A stretch of DNA of 64,000 bases from assembly GCF_029784135.1 (NCBI RefSeq), contig NC_073745.1:164237328-164301327 (forward strand). Reading direction: 5' to 3'. The position numbers and the translations under genes are program-made. The stretch comes from Toxorhynchites rutilus septentrionalis. Lineage: Eukaryota > Arthropoda > Insecta > Diptera > Culicidae. Shown in pieces: positions 10,770 to 21,783 of this stretch (positions are counted from its first letter, which is position 1; every line of letters begins with the position of its first letter). The notes under the pieces were generated by a model, which was not told the DNA's origin, did not search any database, and saw only the letters and a list, made by a program, of their open reading frames with translations.

Positions 10770-12140
10770 GGAGTCCCGTATGAAAAATCGATATGACTAT
10801 TTTCATTGGCAGAAGGATGATATCGTCAAGCTTGGCTAAGCTGTTAACAGTTTGGCCGACAAAGCCGTTGGGAAAACTTCCGCTCCTAACAATTCGATAT
10901 TGTGGATAAACTAAACCTTCCAGTGGAGCCACAACCATCGGGAAGAGAACCAGTTGTACAGATGGAAACTTAATACTCGGGTAATCACCGCTACCTCGAT
11001 CTATTATTCGTTGCAAGGATTTGCAAACGTTGTAGAGCCTTCTTTACCAGGACGCGCTGTTTGTCATATTAGCTTCCTGCTTCCTGGGGTCCCTCGAATC
11101 AGCCGCGCCAATCGCATTCTGAGATCTGTGACTGAGTTTGGAGATGGAATCTTTGAATCGTACGCATATGCAAGTTTGCCACAAGCATCATAGCAGTCCC
11201 TTATCCGCTCATTGCAGTCAAGCCCTCCCAGTCGGGAGATCTCGGGGATCTGCAGTCATCTTGATCTTGTTGTCAAGTACTCAGTTTTCTTCAAGCTCTT
11301 CGTAATTTTCCTGATTCCAGCAGATTCAATAACCAACAACCTCATAGTACTTCTTCGTACCGGACTCAGGTACGCAGATATGTCACCGGAACTACTAATG
11401 GGCTTCAAAATAAATTCCCTGACTAACGGTCTTCTCCACCATGGCCATGCACCGTATCTTCAGAGCAGATACAGGAACGCAACAGTGGAGTGGAGTGGAG
11501 TCTTTTCAACCAGTAATCAGCAGTCGTTCTGTGTTTGGGATCGGAGAAAAAAGCTTCCATCGTGCCTCGTCAAGCAAGTGTCATCGTGTTAGCAATTATT
11601 TGTGCCCTAAAATGTCCCCTACTCCCAGCTACGACCCGCCGCATCCTGACGATAATCACGATCTCGCAGAATGACCTCACGTCAACGCGGGATATTTACA
11701 CGTCATCTCTGGATGCAACAACCCTCGATCACCGGGACTCGTGTATGATGGAACTATGGTTGGTAGTTACCGCCCATCTCAGATGAGCCTCTCAGCTGAC
11801 ATCAGTAAATCTATCCGGGTGAGGACCTGTTCAGCCTAGAAGAGGAGTCTCCCGATATGTCTCCTCTGGTGACTTAAACCTGCGACTGATTTACTATGAG
11901 AACGTTCGGGGAACGCATACTAGAATCGAAGTCTTCTGTGTGCGGATGTACGGAGGCCTAGACGACCGCATTTTTTCCCACAACTGTTTGGGGGTACATT
12001 CCCCGATTACCGTAATGAACGTAATCCACGTGAAGATTGTGGTTTGAAAACCATCTCATCCAGCGTTTTATTGGTCCCACTCCGGTGTGTGACATTCTCG
12101 AACAGCTTTGGGTCAAAATTACTCTCCCATACTGTATTGA
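10770..12140. other. Unrecognised stretch of higher GC
   Basis: This segment has somewhat higher GC than its neighbours and several open frames of 80-126 codons on both strands (10756-11016 minus, 11212-11592 plus, 11441-11674 plus). None shows a motif I can name. The composition suggests old coding sequence of a transposon rather than plain intron, but that is only an impression. Confidence 0.35.
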
Positions 12141-12149
12141 CATTTGTAT

Positions 12150-13005
12150 AATATATAAGCCATAGCAATATAAGAGCAATATGAGCAAACGAAACCAGAT
12201 ACACATTGCAAATAATCACGTATTAAACCTTTTCACATACTTTGCCACATACACGGCCCAGACCTAAAATGTAGATTCTCGTTTATGACCTCCTTTTTAC
12301 TCTTAGAAAACACTTTCCAACTTCATTTCATAATGAGGAGAAATAATACCACCAGTGTTTAGATATCTGTCAATATTGAATGATACACAATGTGTCATGC
12401 AAGTAACCTCTCACGAATATATAACCTAACATAATTCGTGTTTTTTACATGACTATACAAAGCGAGGGAAAAAGCCTGCAAAGCCTGTAGATTCAATATC
12501 TAAGCTGTATCAAACATCGCACACCACTTTAGATGCCTGCATACAAATTTGAACCACATATGTCGTCCCGTTCTACTATAGCGAAAACCGCTGCACAGCC
12601 AAGTGCAGAGCGATAAATGATAGATGAAAATTTACGTCATCATTCGGTCTCCATTTGCGGAGAGCAGCAAATGGGAAAAGAGATAGATAAGATTTATGCA
12701 ACAGCAGTGGCTATGTGGGTGGCGTGTTCGTAACGTGTAACGTGTGGCGTGTAAAACGGTCTTGCATTCCAGCCGGCCTTGGTTCGATCCCCGCTTGACT
12801 TCGTTTGGATTTTTTTTGGGTACAAAACTGACGTTCGGGCTGAAAGAAAGAGATGTCTACTCCCGTACATACAAACATTTTAAGGATTTTGAAGAACGTG
12901 CTCTTACTTGTTCATTTCACCCTTCAGCACACGAAAAAGCATTTTTTCTGCCGAAGATGATATGTTTTCTGCCAACGCTAGTGTGGGCGTTATTCATATA
13001 CGACC
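12150..13005 (+). repeat. Dispersed repeat with tRNA-like B box, copy 1
   Basis: Blocks here recur at 51640-52140 in the same order: catttgtataatatat, then gaaacca/gaaacag, then tagaaaacactttccaactt, then cattccagccggccttggtt followed by cgatcccc, then gaaagagatgtct, then ttttctgccaacgctagt. The block with ggttcgatcccc (12778-12791) resembles a pol III B box, so a tRNA-derived SINE origin is plausible. Relative to the second copy this one has roughly 330 extra bases at about 12360-12690. The open frame at 12744-13058 lies in this repeat and is not treated as a gene. Confidence 0.5.
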
Positions 13006-13009
13006 CGAT

Positions 13010-16000
13010 AAGAGAGCTGACTTCGTCTATACCGAGAAGCATATTGATCCCTCATTGAAGCACAGGATGACGTCTTTGCGTTCGGTGACTACATTCAGTC
13101 TGGTTTAGTATGGAACATTCCGTAGAACGCTCTTCCTTCTATTGGTTGCTCACGTCTTTCTGCTACTTCCCCGGCCTTACACTATGGCATCCGTTTCCAT
13201 GAACTAACGCAGATCAATCCAGGGCTTTACAGGAAACCGAGGACATCGATCCCTCTTGACACCAATCATCCAGCACTGGAGGCATCAATCTACCATCACC
13301 AACTGAGTTTGAAGATATGCAGACCTGAGTTGCCTCAATTTCCGGAGAGCTAACTTCGCAGTTCAAGTTAACTGGGAATTTCCGGAGACTGTCGAGGATG
13401 CCTCCGTTGCAAGGTTTACCGATACCATAACTCGTATCATTGCGTATCGGAGCGGAGGGCAGCACAGAAACCAATATGGGCCAATAGACGGTTCAGAGCA
13501 CTCAAACGATTGGTATCATTTACTTTCCGGCGTATCTGAAGAGTACGCTGTCCATTTGCAAGATGAGAGCTTAACCGGACGAGCAACGTGTAATGTTTGT
13601 ACAATAGGTTCCCGTATAAGCAGTATACGAAGCGTTTTCTGGGAGATCTCTTAAAAACCCGAAGCTTTTCTGGTATTTTATCAACTCCAATAGAAAGAAA
13701 GAAGACATGCCCGTAAGCAAGCTTACGGTGAGTAATTCGCACTCAAGAAATATAATCCCTCTGCTGCTCACTTCAAGGCAGCACTCGATTGCCTTTCGTC
13801 CTTCGTATGTTGCTGCTGCCGTCGGAGACACTCCAACTAACATATTTATTCACGATATATTTTGAGTTACTTACTAGGTTGCAAAGACTTCAATCCGTAA
13901 ATTGAAGTATCTTCTATCTATCCGTGGATCATCACGGATTCTTCTCAAAAGTACAATCGCAACTAATTTGGTCGACTTCGTTCCTTTCTGCCTGCACAGT
14001 ATCTCAAAATGCAATACTATTTTGTTCCATCGGAAGCTATAATCAATTGCGTTGGTTCATTCCATCTCGGGTCAAGTTGTGTCGCGAGTGACACTTGATA
14101 GCGCACTCATGCGTACGACATGCTTTCTGTTTTGACCAAAACGGCAAATCCAACCAACTCAGTGAACGAATTGAGGTGTGGCATGGAGTCCCGTTCTACT
14201 TAAAGACCACATTTGGCTTAGATCCGTCTTCCTTCGTGACCCATGATAGTAAAATTTACTTAAAATACTAATATACACATCCGTGGTCACTTTATCGCTT
14301 AATCACTTAAGTCAGTTATCGACTTTGGCAGAGAGCTGATGTATCGGTCGGTTCTAGAATTTGATACGGGATCAACAGTAAACATGCTCTCGCCTGTGAA
14401 CAAGATTACCAGGTTTTTGCGCTTAAGAATGTTTTGAATCTTCTTGCAGCCTTTGATACATAACTCCCGGATGCGCTAAAAATGAAATAATTTGTGTGTT
14501 CGTATAACATGAAGTTTGCCCATCGAATTCGAAATTTGCCAGTCTGGAAACTTTTACACGATGATCATTTTGGATGTCTATATAATTGAGAATACTGCAA
14601 TTAGCTGAATCATTGCAAAACACATTTTGTTCCTGGAGTGGTATTTTGGATATCTTCCCTCACTACAATCGAATCCCAAATTGTCATAGCCATTGTAACC
14701 TGCCCATGAAATGTATATCACCCCAATGCGGTGTGTGTCACTATTCCCTTTCAATTGACACTCACCGCGCACAATCGGAGCATCGAGCCGCTCCGACATC
14801 AAATGGATAAGCTCGAACTTCCTGTTTAAATGTTATTTGAACACATAAGCGCAAGCATATTTAACGTAAACATTTGGGGTAGTATTTCATCATTTCATTT
14901 GTGCATTGCTGTGCAGCCTTGCCATCACAGCACTGTAAACGACACGGCAAAATGTCAGGTTAATGCATATAGTGCATTATGCATTTTGTTTTACCTATTT
15001 CGAAACTATCATCAAATAGACATGGCGCACCATTCGACACTTAGTAGATGCGCTTTACAACACAAATTCGAAAGAAAGCCATATTTTTTATTATTTTATT
15101 AAGTCAAACATGACTTTAATTCATGTACTTGAACACACGATTTAACTCAACAACGGAGCAACGGATTTAAACAGTCAGTATCAAATTTGATGTGTCTTAG
15201 TCTGCGTCAGGTTTATACGTAAAAATTAAATTATCTACGGCGAGTTTAGATCACGTACATCAATATAATTTCTGTGAGAACTTGAGTATTCGAAATGATT
15301 TAAATCATATATCAATAGTGGGTGGGATGATGTTCGCCGGATCAGCTAGTAAAAAAATAATTTCAGTGGCGATTTTTCGTGAATGAAATAATCACTAAAT
15401 TTTCAATACTGAATACAAATATTTACTATTTCCACGATAATGTAATGCCTTTAATGAATGAAGTGAACTTGTGCTGAACTATAACAATGAAACAATGAAC
15501 TATTGTGAAGTTTCACGTGAAACAATTCTGAAACGTTTTATTTTCTAGAGAAATTTAGGTTGAAGTATTCAATCACTTAAGGTCAAGCAAAATGTTGAAG
15601 ATGATTCGCTCCTAGATCGCAATTCCATTTGGCCTGATCTGACCGTCTGTTCAGTATTCGTTTGTTCAGAAAACACGATCCAGACCCGAGAGTGCTTGGT
15701 CCAATCCCAGGACTACAACTTCAGCACGTGGGCCGTACAAGCACCGCAGATCCACCTCGCTCTGAAAGGCCAAAAAGGCTGTACAAGATATGTATGAGTC
15801 GCGTCTTGGCTAAATTAAACCGTCGAGTTACATCTGACACTCAATATCACGGTCAAGCTGTCAATGGAAAAGGCGCTCGCATATTCGTCCATCCGAATAC
15901 GCACATTAGAAAAGAAACTCATATTCCACACACGTGAGCTGTGTTGAATCGGAAACGAGGGGCTCAACAACAATAAAATCAGTGCAGCGCTACAATTGAG

Positions 16001-16010
16001 CTAACTCAAA
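13010..16010. other. Mostly unrecognised stretch
   Basis: 13200-13860 has higher GC and open frames on both strands without nameable motifs. A + strand stretch near 13380-13500 has a faint LINE-like look that I do not trust. 13860-15660 is AT-rich with nothing recognised except a possible Helitron-like terminus near 15331-15350. The open frame 15662-15937 (+) has no recognised domain. Confidence 0.4.
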
Positions 16011-16012
16011 TG

Positions 16013-16490
16013 GGTACTATTGCTTCTTCCAATCTGTTCGAGTTTGTTCTCAAATTCTCGTTCACTTTTTCTATCGAACTCCGGAAAGGAAACCAAAGTA
16101 TTCCGTATATACAAGATCTCTCTACCAGTCAGAATTCTGCTAGGAGCGCGAAAGTTCACCCTCTCGATCAAGTTAGGCGCATAAATTTCGCCACAAAGAA
16201 GTTGAGCAACGAAGGTGATTTTTTGAATACGCCTACGACGCTCAAGAGTATCAAAATTCAGTTAGCGAGACCTAGCTGTATATAACGGCAGGTTCCGCGG
16301 GTTACGCCAAGCCAAATTTCTGAGCGCTCTACGGAAGAACCATTTTTGAATCCGTTCAATCCTGACGATCCACATGGGATCAATACTACAGATGCGATTT
16401 CAAGAATTGGCTGAACAAACGAGCCGAAGAGTGATTACAGGCAGGAGGGATCAGTAAAGTCCCTAGAGATTCTCGAAATAAACCCAAGCT
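16013..16490 (-). pseudogene. LINE reverse transcriptase C-terminal fragment (Jockey/CR1-like)
   Basis: Read on the minus strand, the segment gives SFVQPILEIASVV, then after a frameshift IVRIERIQKWFFRRALRNLA and WRNPRNLPLYTARSR, a stop, and in frame again LNFDTLERRRRI, FVAQLLCGEIYAPNLIERV and NFRAPSR. This is the typical region after the RT palm of APE-type LINEs in insects (the ERIQK.F.RRALRNL and R..LDTLE.RR motifs). The part downstream of 16280 stays open to about 16013 but has no ATG, so simple ORF listing misses it. The upstream RT and endonuclease are absent. A similar region in the LINE at 21784-24075 (RIERIQKYFIRFALRNLLW) shows they belong to related families. Confidence 0.75.
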
Positions 16491-17111
16491 GGCGATTGTT
16501 GTTGCGTTCATGTGCCACTTTCGTCAAAAAATGAACTGCCAGCACTTGCTTGCTTCAGTGTCCTCAAACTTTTTCGGAGATTGTCCACGCTTTTCGTTTT
16601 TTTACGTCAAAATCATCTTTTTTTTTAACCGCTAAAAGAAGTGCGATTTTCCAAGAACATGTTCGCCGTAATCTTCGATGCGATTCTGCAGTAGTTTTCT
16701 CTAAATGGTAACAGAAAATCAATGCTGGTCGCAAATTATACGTTTTAAGCACAAAACTCGACATGTTGAATGCTCTTAATGCTGCAGAGTAAAACTTGTT
16801 TCTTTGCTAGGTGTCAAATCAAGCCAATGTTGTCTATAATGCATGATGATGAAGATTACATTGACAGTTATTTGTTCGCAAATTCCGGCTCATATTTAAA
16901 ATCCAGGTATAACCAATATCCAAAATATGAAACTTTGGATTCAGAATAGCGAGGGAATTCCCAGAAGAAGAGGATTGTTTGTTTGATGTACGAATATTCA
17001 TTTTATCAGCAGCGCCGAATGGGATTAACATCAATAAGCCTGTCTGAAACAGAAATCCAACAATTAATGGATTGAGTGTCTAATAGTTTTCATATTAATG
17101 AACTTCGTCTT

Positions 17112-17147
<36 letters not shown>

Positions 17148-18500
17148 GTATTTGGCGCCTCCACCGAACGCACGCTTCCGTTTTTTTCACACGATAATGT
17201 TAAAAATCATTTATTCATTCTTTTTTTATTTCATTTGGCTGGAAAATCAACGTTTAGCCGTTGCAATGGCGTTTTAATCCATTGTATATTATAAGCACAT
17301 TCAGTCTCGCAGTATGTTTCAGTTGGATCGGCGCTTAACACGATCATAATGTGGCATCGTGAGATTCCATCGGCCCAAGCCGCGGCGAAGATTCAATCGA
17401 TGATATATGTGCAAAATATTTGAATTATCCCACCACAGAACCGAAGCTTGCGCAACACGTAGCAGCACACAGGAGACGACAAGTTGCGCGTGTAGAGAAG
17501 ACACCGGAGATTTATTATTTGTCAAACAATTTTATTATTTTGTGAGAAATTTCCTGCCGCCATTGATAAATATTGCGACAATAAATAATGTTAATCAAGA
17601 AACAACGGTCCATCGTGCGCACAATGAACCGCGTGCCAGAGAGCATGACTCCCTGCTTCCTTCGGAACTCTTGTGTTATTCTTTTGAACACCTAAATTAC
17701 GTCCCGTTGTGATGATGACACTTACTGAAATATGTGTGAATTCATATGAGTTTTTTATTCGTCCAGGACTACCGTCTGGAAGAATGGTGTTTCATTACTG
17801 ATTCCAAGTTTTCGGGAATAGGAAATTGAATTTTGGCTGTTTAACTAAATATTCTTCACTCGCATTGGCGCCTACTAGAGAACCCCATTATCATCGTATT
17901 TTTGTGGTTGACTTAGGGTTGACCCTAAGCCTCCTTCGATCTCAAAACTCACAAGATTTGTTATATTAGCACTGGCGCTGCTAATCGCATATTGACAGGA
18001 GCAACATGAAAATGATCATTCTTCAAATACCAGAACACACATGCGAGTGCAGATATTAATGTCCAAGCTAACCACAAATGGGAATTGCTTCTTATTGAAC
18101 TTAACATTTGCCACTTTCCACAGTACACAGATATCTGTAGTTTGAAAGGTAAATAAAAATCTATGTACGAAACTGTTATATTTCACACATCTGTTTTTCA
18201 ATCCGTGGATGCCCCACAGTACTTCCTAGGGACGATAGGTTTATGGAAATACTGTGACACCGTGTGTTGAAGAAATTAGCTTACCTGTCGACAGGTTCAA
18301 ATGGTTTGACCGATGCCCACAACAGTTGTCGGATTATGTTTCCCAGTTCAAGGGAAGTACCAATGATGCACAGTAACAACAATAATAGGGGAACTAATTC
18401 CAATTGTGTACCCTTCGACGGTTCTAATACAGGTAATGAATAGAAATAAGCTTTTGACACATTTAACACAGAACTCTAGAGTGCAAATCAAATGAATTAC
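16490..18500. other. AT-rich stretch with a (TC)n run; no gene recognised
   Basis: No coding motif was recognised. Short open frames (17076-17294, 17319-17525 and 17407-17712) overlap on opposite strands. A dinucleotide run lies at 17116-17145. Confidence 0.5.
17116..17145. repeat. (TC)15 microsatellite
   Basis: Fifteen uninterrupted TC dinucleotides, preceded by a short related CT/T-rich leader. Confidence 0.95.
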
Positions 18501-18529
18501 CGTTTTGTCTCGAATTCCGAACAGTTTCA

Positions 18530-18769
18530 TATTCCGAACACTTCATTTTTAATTGTAAATTTATTAAACTTTAATGTTATAAATAATTGACTAATGTAAA
18601 CCCTGACATTATTTGGGGTATAGGCTTCGATTTAACGTCATTTACAGATATCGATACAGCCTATAATTTATAACACTAAGCATTTGCAAAAAAAGTGACA
18701 GTCAAAACCAGTGACAAAATGTTTGCGTTAGCAAATTCCTTTAAAGTTAACTATTTGTATTGCTCTTTT
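18530..18769 (+). repeat. Dispersed repeat, copy interrupted downstream by a SINE
   Basis: The sequence from ttccgaacacttcattttt through gatatcgatacagcctata to gtgacaaaatgtttgcg is repeated at 19171-19298 and, after the hAT insertion, at 21426-21490. Both copies share the blocks aatgttataaataatt and cagcctata, then actaagcatttgcaaaaa. Coding content is not evident. The SINE at 18781 is inserted just beyond this copy. Class unknown. Confidence 0.7.
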
Positions 18770-18780
18770 CGTGGTCAGTG

Positions 18781-19036
18781 GCCTCTTCTTGAATGACGTT
18801 AACGTTCCCTGTGAAACTATTGCCGTCTCAACGTATGCATTAACTAGCGTCATTTATTAATACTTAGTTGAGATTTCTTAAGCCAATTAACACGCCTTGA
18901 AGCTCTAGAATACGCGTGACCACAGTGCAAGTCGAAGGAAATTTCTCTGACGAAAAATCCCCCGGCTAGAACGGGAATCGAACCCGAACACCCGGCGTGA
19001 TAATGTGAAACGCTAACCACTCGGCCACGGGTACTC
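18781..19036 (-). mobile_element. Full-length tRNA-derived SINE with 11-bp target duplication
   Basis: On the minus strand the element begins gagtacccgtggccgagtgg (A box) and continues to gggttcgattcccgtt (B box), a tRNA-like head. The head does not fold as a functional tRNA: its acceptor strands (around tacccg and tctagcc) do not pair. The body includes aaggcgtgttaattggctt and atctcaactaagtattaat, and ends in cattcaagaagagg, a GAA-type tail common in insect SINEs. It is flanked by perfect direct repeats cgtggtcagtg at 18770-18780 and 19037-19047. A 5'-truncated relative lies at 53618-53760. The bounds are fixed by the duplication. Confidence 0.85.
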
Positions 19037-19129
19037 CGTGGTCAGTGTTAGAAAAGGTATGAATCTTTTATAAATGGATGAAAAAAAGATCTTTCATGCA
19101 AAAATGTTCATTTAAAATAGTATTTAAAT

Positions 19130-19181
19130 AGTGTTCGGAATTTGAATCAAGTTTCTACGCATGATTCAAATTCCGAACACT
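19130..19181. repeat. Perfect 20-bp-arm palindrome
   Basis: agtgttcggaatttgaatca at 19130-19149 is the exact reverse complement of 19162-19181, with a 12-base loop. The same ttccgaacactt word begins both copies of the surrounding direct repeat and recurs as cagaatttgaaacaaaagtg near 25006. It is probably a terminal or junction structure of that repeat family rather than a host regulatory site. Confidence 0.85.
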
Positions 19182-19298
19182 TCATTTCAGATGTTAATTT
19201 ACCAAACTATAATGTTATAAATAATTAAACAATGAAAACCTTGACATTTGTAGAGGCTTCGTTTTACCATCATTTAGAGGTATCGATACAGCCTATAG
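19171..19298 (+). repeat. Dispersed repeat copy 2, 5' part, split by hAT
   Basis: This matches 18530-18660 up to gatacagcctatag. The hAT element begins at 19299, and the repeat resumes at 21426 with tgtataatactaagcatttg. Removing the hAT and one copy of gcctatag restores collinearity with copy 1 (acagcctataatttataaca). Confidence 0.7.
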
Positions 19299-21417
19299 CA
19301 GGGGTGGCCAAAATTTAGGCCAGTACGGGCGACTAATTATTCAAATCTTAGGCCGCGATCTACCAACGTTGACCGTATCAAGAAGTCATAAGTTTAACCC
19401 TCCTGTACTCGCACACAAAATTATAACTCGTATGTCACAGACTGTGCGTGTCTCTATAATTTTGCAATTTTATACGTTAAAGTAAAAAAATATCAATAAA
19501 TGAAAAACCTCCAGTTTTTTTTTTCATCTTCATTCAGTTTGTCGTAGTCATGTCAGCTTCCTCAAATTGATTTTGAGTCTGTGCGACCGAGATTGTGAGA
19601 GGGTGGATTAGAGGAGAAACACAGGTCATACTAATAAATATTCAAAGAAAAATTATTTTATAAAATAAAAATAATTATGGGTTACTAAATAATTGATAGT
19701 AATACTTATCTTTATTGTCTGTAAAGTGTCATCAATCAATATCGTTGATTTTTTAAGGATATCGTCAATTATGAACATGCAAGGCAATTATTTTCCGTTG
19801 AAATACACCAGTGATGATTATTATATTCCTGAATTACCTAAAAGTAACTTGACGGTTTTGTGTCTTCGTGTGAACGAATCCATAAAACATTTTAATGGTT
19901 TATCAAAGTCAAAACGCTAGTCAAAATAAATCTTTTCATTTTGGCGAAGTACACGTACGAGCAACGCTTAATAATTGTTAAAAATTACTACTGAAATTCG
20001 TAGTCGGTGGTTGCAACTTTTTAGAGCGCTTGCCCCAATTTTCGGTCGTAATAATCGTCCCAACCGGCAGACTGTGCTTATTTTAGTGGCCAAATTTGAA
20101 TCTTCATTATCGCTGTTGGATGTTGCCGTATCAACGAGAAGCCACCCCGCACGAAGCAACGAAAACATCGCAGCCGCAAGTAGTAAATCCATCCGAAATT
20201 ACTCAAATCAGTCAATTGCACGGCGTTCTCAAGAATTGGGCATCTCCCAAATATCATTATGGCGGGTTTTGCGAAAAGATCTTGGGATACATCATTACAA
20301 GATTGATTCAAGAACTGAACCCACTTGACCATATGAAGCGCCGAGACATCTCCGATTGGGCTCTGACGAATCTTGAAGAGAATGATGATTTTTATCGCAA
20401 CATCATCTTCAGTGATGAGGCTCATTTCTGGCTAAGTGGCCAACAAGCAAAATATACGTTATTGGCTTCAAGAAACACCATTGCATCCGCAAAACATACT
20501 GTTTGAACATGTGATTTAAATGCCGGAGGAGTGTTTGGGCCGTAACGGTCGATTCGATCCCTATAACTATCACACCGAGCAAATTTTCATATTTTGTAAA
20601 TCGATAGAATGTTATCAAATCGAGTTATTTCTCGAACGTCGGCGAATTGCATATTTCGAAACATTGCTGGAATTTTCCAAAAGCAAAACATCAGGAATGC
20701 AACAAGCAAAACAAACAGCTCGAAAAATTATTTTGAAAACATTCACCCGACTGTAGCTATAACAGTTAAATAGAGCTAACGAGCAAAATTCTGTTCAACT
20801 TGAATCACATAATAAAACCCAATATTTAATTTTAGAAATTTCTAATTAATTTCTCATTTACTAGTTGCTCTATTCATGGCTATATCTCTCGAAATATTAC
20901 ATTACTTATCATAGTTTTTAGATTGAAGTAACAACACTTCATTAAAATTCGCGTTCGCAGTCTTCAAAGGCGAAATTTTCTCCAAAAAAATAGTTTATAA
21001 TAAGTATACTTTCGAAAATGAATAAAAACAAAATTGTGTTTGTTTACGGATGTTTCCAGCATTTTCAATTGGTCATTTAACAAATTATATGCCTGGAGGA
21101 AACATTGTTTAAATTGTTCCTAGTGACAATTTTTTGATTTATTACGAGTTATGGTCGAACGGATGTGTTAATATTAGATAACTAACAATCGGAATGGAAT
21201 ATTAAAACGGAGACTTTAATGAAGAAGTATCTACTCTTTCAACTAATATGTTTTATTGAGGTAAGCATAAACACCTTATAAAATGATCACGGAAAATGTG
21301 GAAGGATATTTAATCCATTGCTTTTGGAGGTGACACTATCCTAGACAAGCTTGCGGGCACCTAAGATTACCTACGCGGGCGACCGGTAGACCGTGGACTA
21401 CCGTTTGGCCACACCTG
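19299..21417. mobile_element. Non-autonomous hAT element with perfect 8-bp TSD
   Basis: The left end caggggtggccaaa (19299-19312) matches the inverted right end (tttggccacacctg, 21404-21417) with one mismatch. Perfect 8-bp direct repeats gcctatag lie at 19291-19298 and 21418-21425, the hAT hallmark. The length is 2119 bp. No hAT transposase motif is recognised inside. The interior instead holds a decayed Tc3-like transposase (19947-20515) and AT-rich filler, so the element is either a deletion derivative that received an insertion or a chimeric non-autonomous element. The short frame 19693-19920 has no recognised domain. Confidence 0.85.
19947..20515 (+). pseudogene. Tc3-like transposase remnant nested in hAT
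   Basis: Readable pieces in shifting frames include KYTYEQRLIIVKNYY (19947), then FRALAPIFGRNNRPNRQTV, then RSNENIAAASSKSIRN with ARRSQELGISQISLWRVL, then PLDHMKRRDISDWALTNLEE and IIFSDEAHFWLSG holding the first catalytic Asp. The layout matches the element at 3808-4805 (RSAENIAAVAAS, FFSDEAHFELGG). Sequence after about 20500 no longer matches, so the rest of the catalytic domain is gone. It is inactive. Its presence between hAT ends is explained by insertion before or after hAT spread. Confidence 0.7.
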
Positions 21418-21425
21418 GCCTATAG

Positions 21426-21500
21426 TGTATAATACTAAGCATTTGCAAAAAAGTGATAGCCAAAACCTGTGACAAAATGTTTGCGCAAATAAATTCCATT
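21426..21500 (+). repeat. Dispersed repeat copy 2, 3' part
   Basis: Continues the repeat interrupted at 19298: actaagcatttgcaaaaaag, then tgacaaaatgtttgcg, matching 18676-18730. Confidence 0.7.
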
Positions 21501-21783
21501 AAAAACAAGCACTAATTTTTCAGTTGTTGTAGTTGTTTTAGCTATTTTGTTTATTGTTATTTCGTTTTTGTTAAAGCTCGTGCAGACTACTCTATCTAAT
21601 ATTCCTAATATTATTTTTAAAAGCTGGTTCGCTAGTCACAAAATCGAAGTATGAACTGATTTCATTAAAGGCTCGTAGTCATGAATCAAATGGTTTGTTG
21701 AGGCCATAGCCAGTCTGGTGTGCAGGTACAGCGATGAACTGTGTGGTTCTTAACTGCCGTGGTGGGACTTGAAGATGAACATT

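Noticed and set aside
13370..13500. Faint LINE endonuclease/RT linker on the + strand
   Set aside because: A few residues look right (RFTDTITRII), but no flanking motif supports it.
15331..15350. tgttcgccggatcagctagt as a Helitron 3' end
   Set aside because: The CTAG-T terminus and GC-rich lead resemble insect Helitron ends, but I found no clear hairpin, 5' TC end or Rep/helicase sequence.
18961..19036. tRNA gene on the minus strand
   Set aside because: A and B boxes are present, but the acceptor strands do not pair and the sequence continues into a SINE body bounded by a target duplication.
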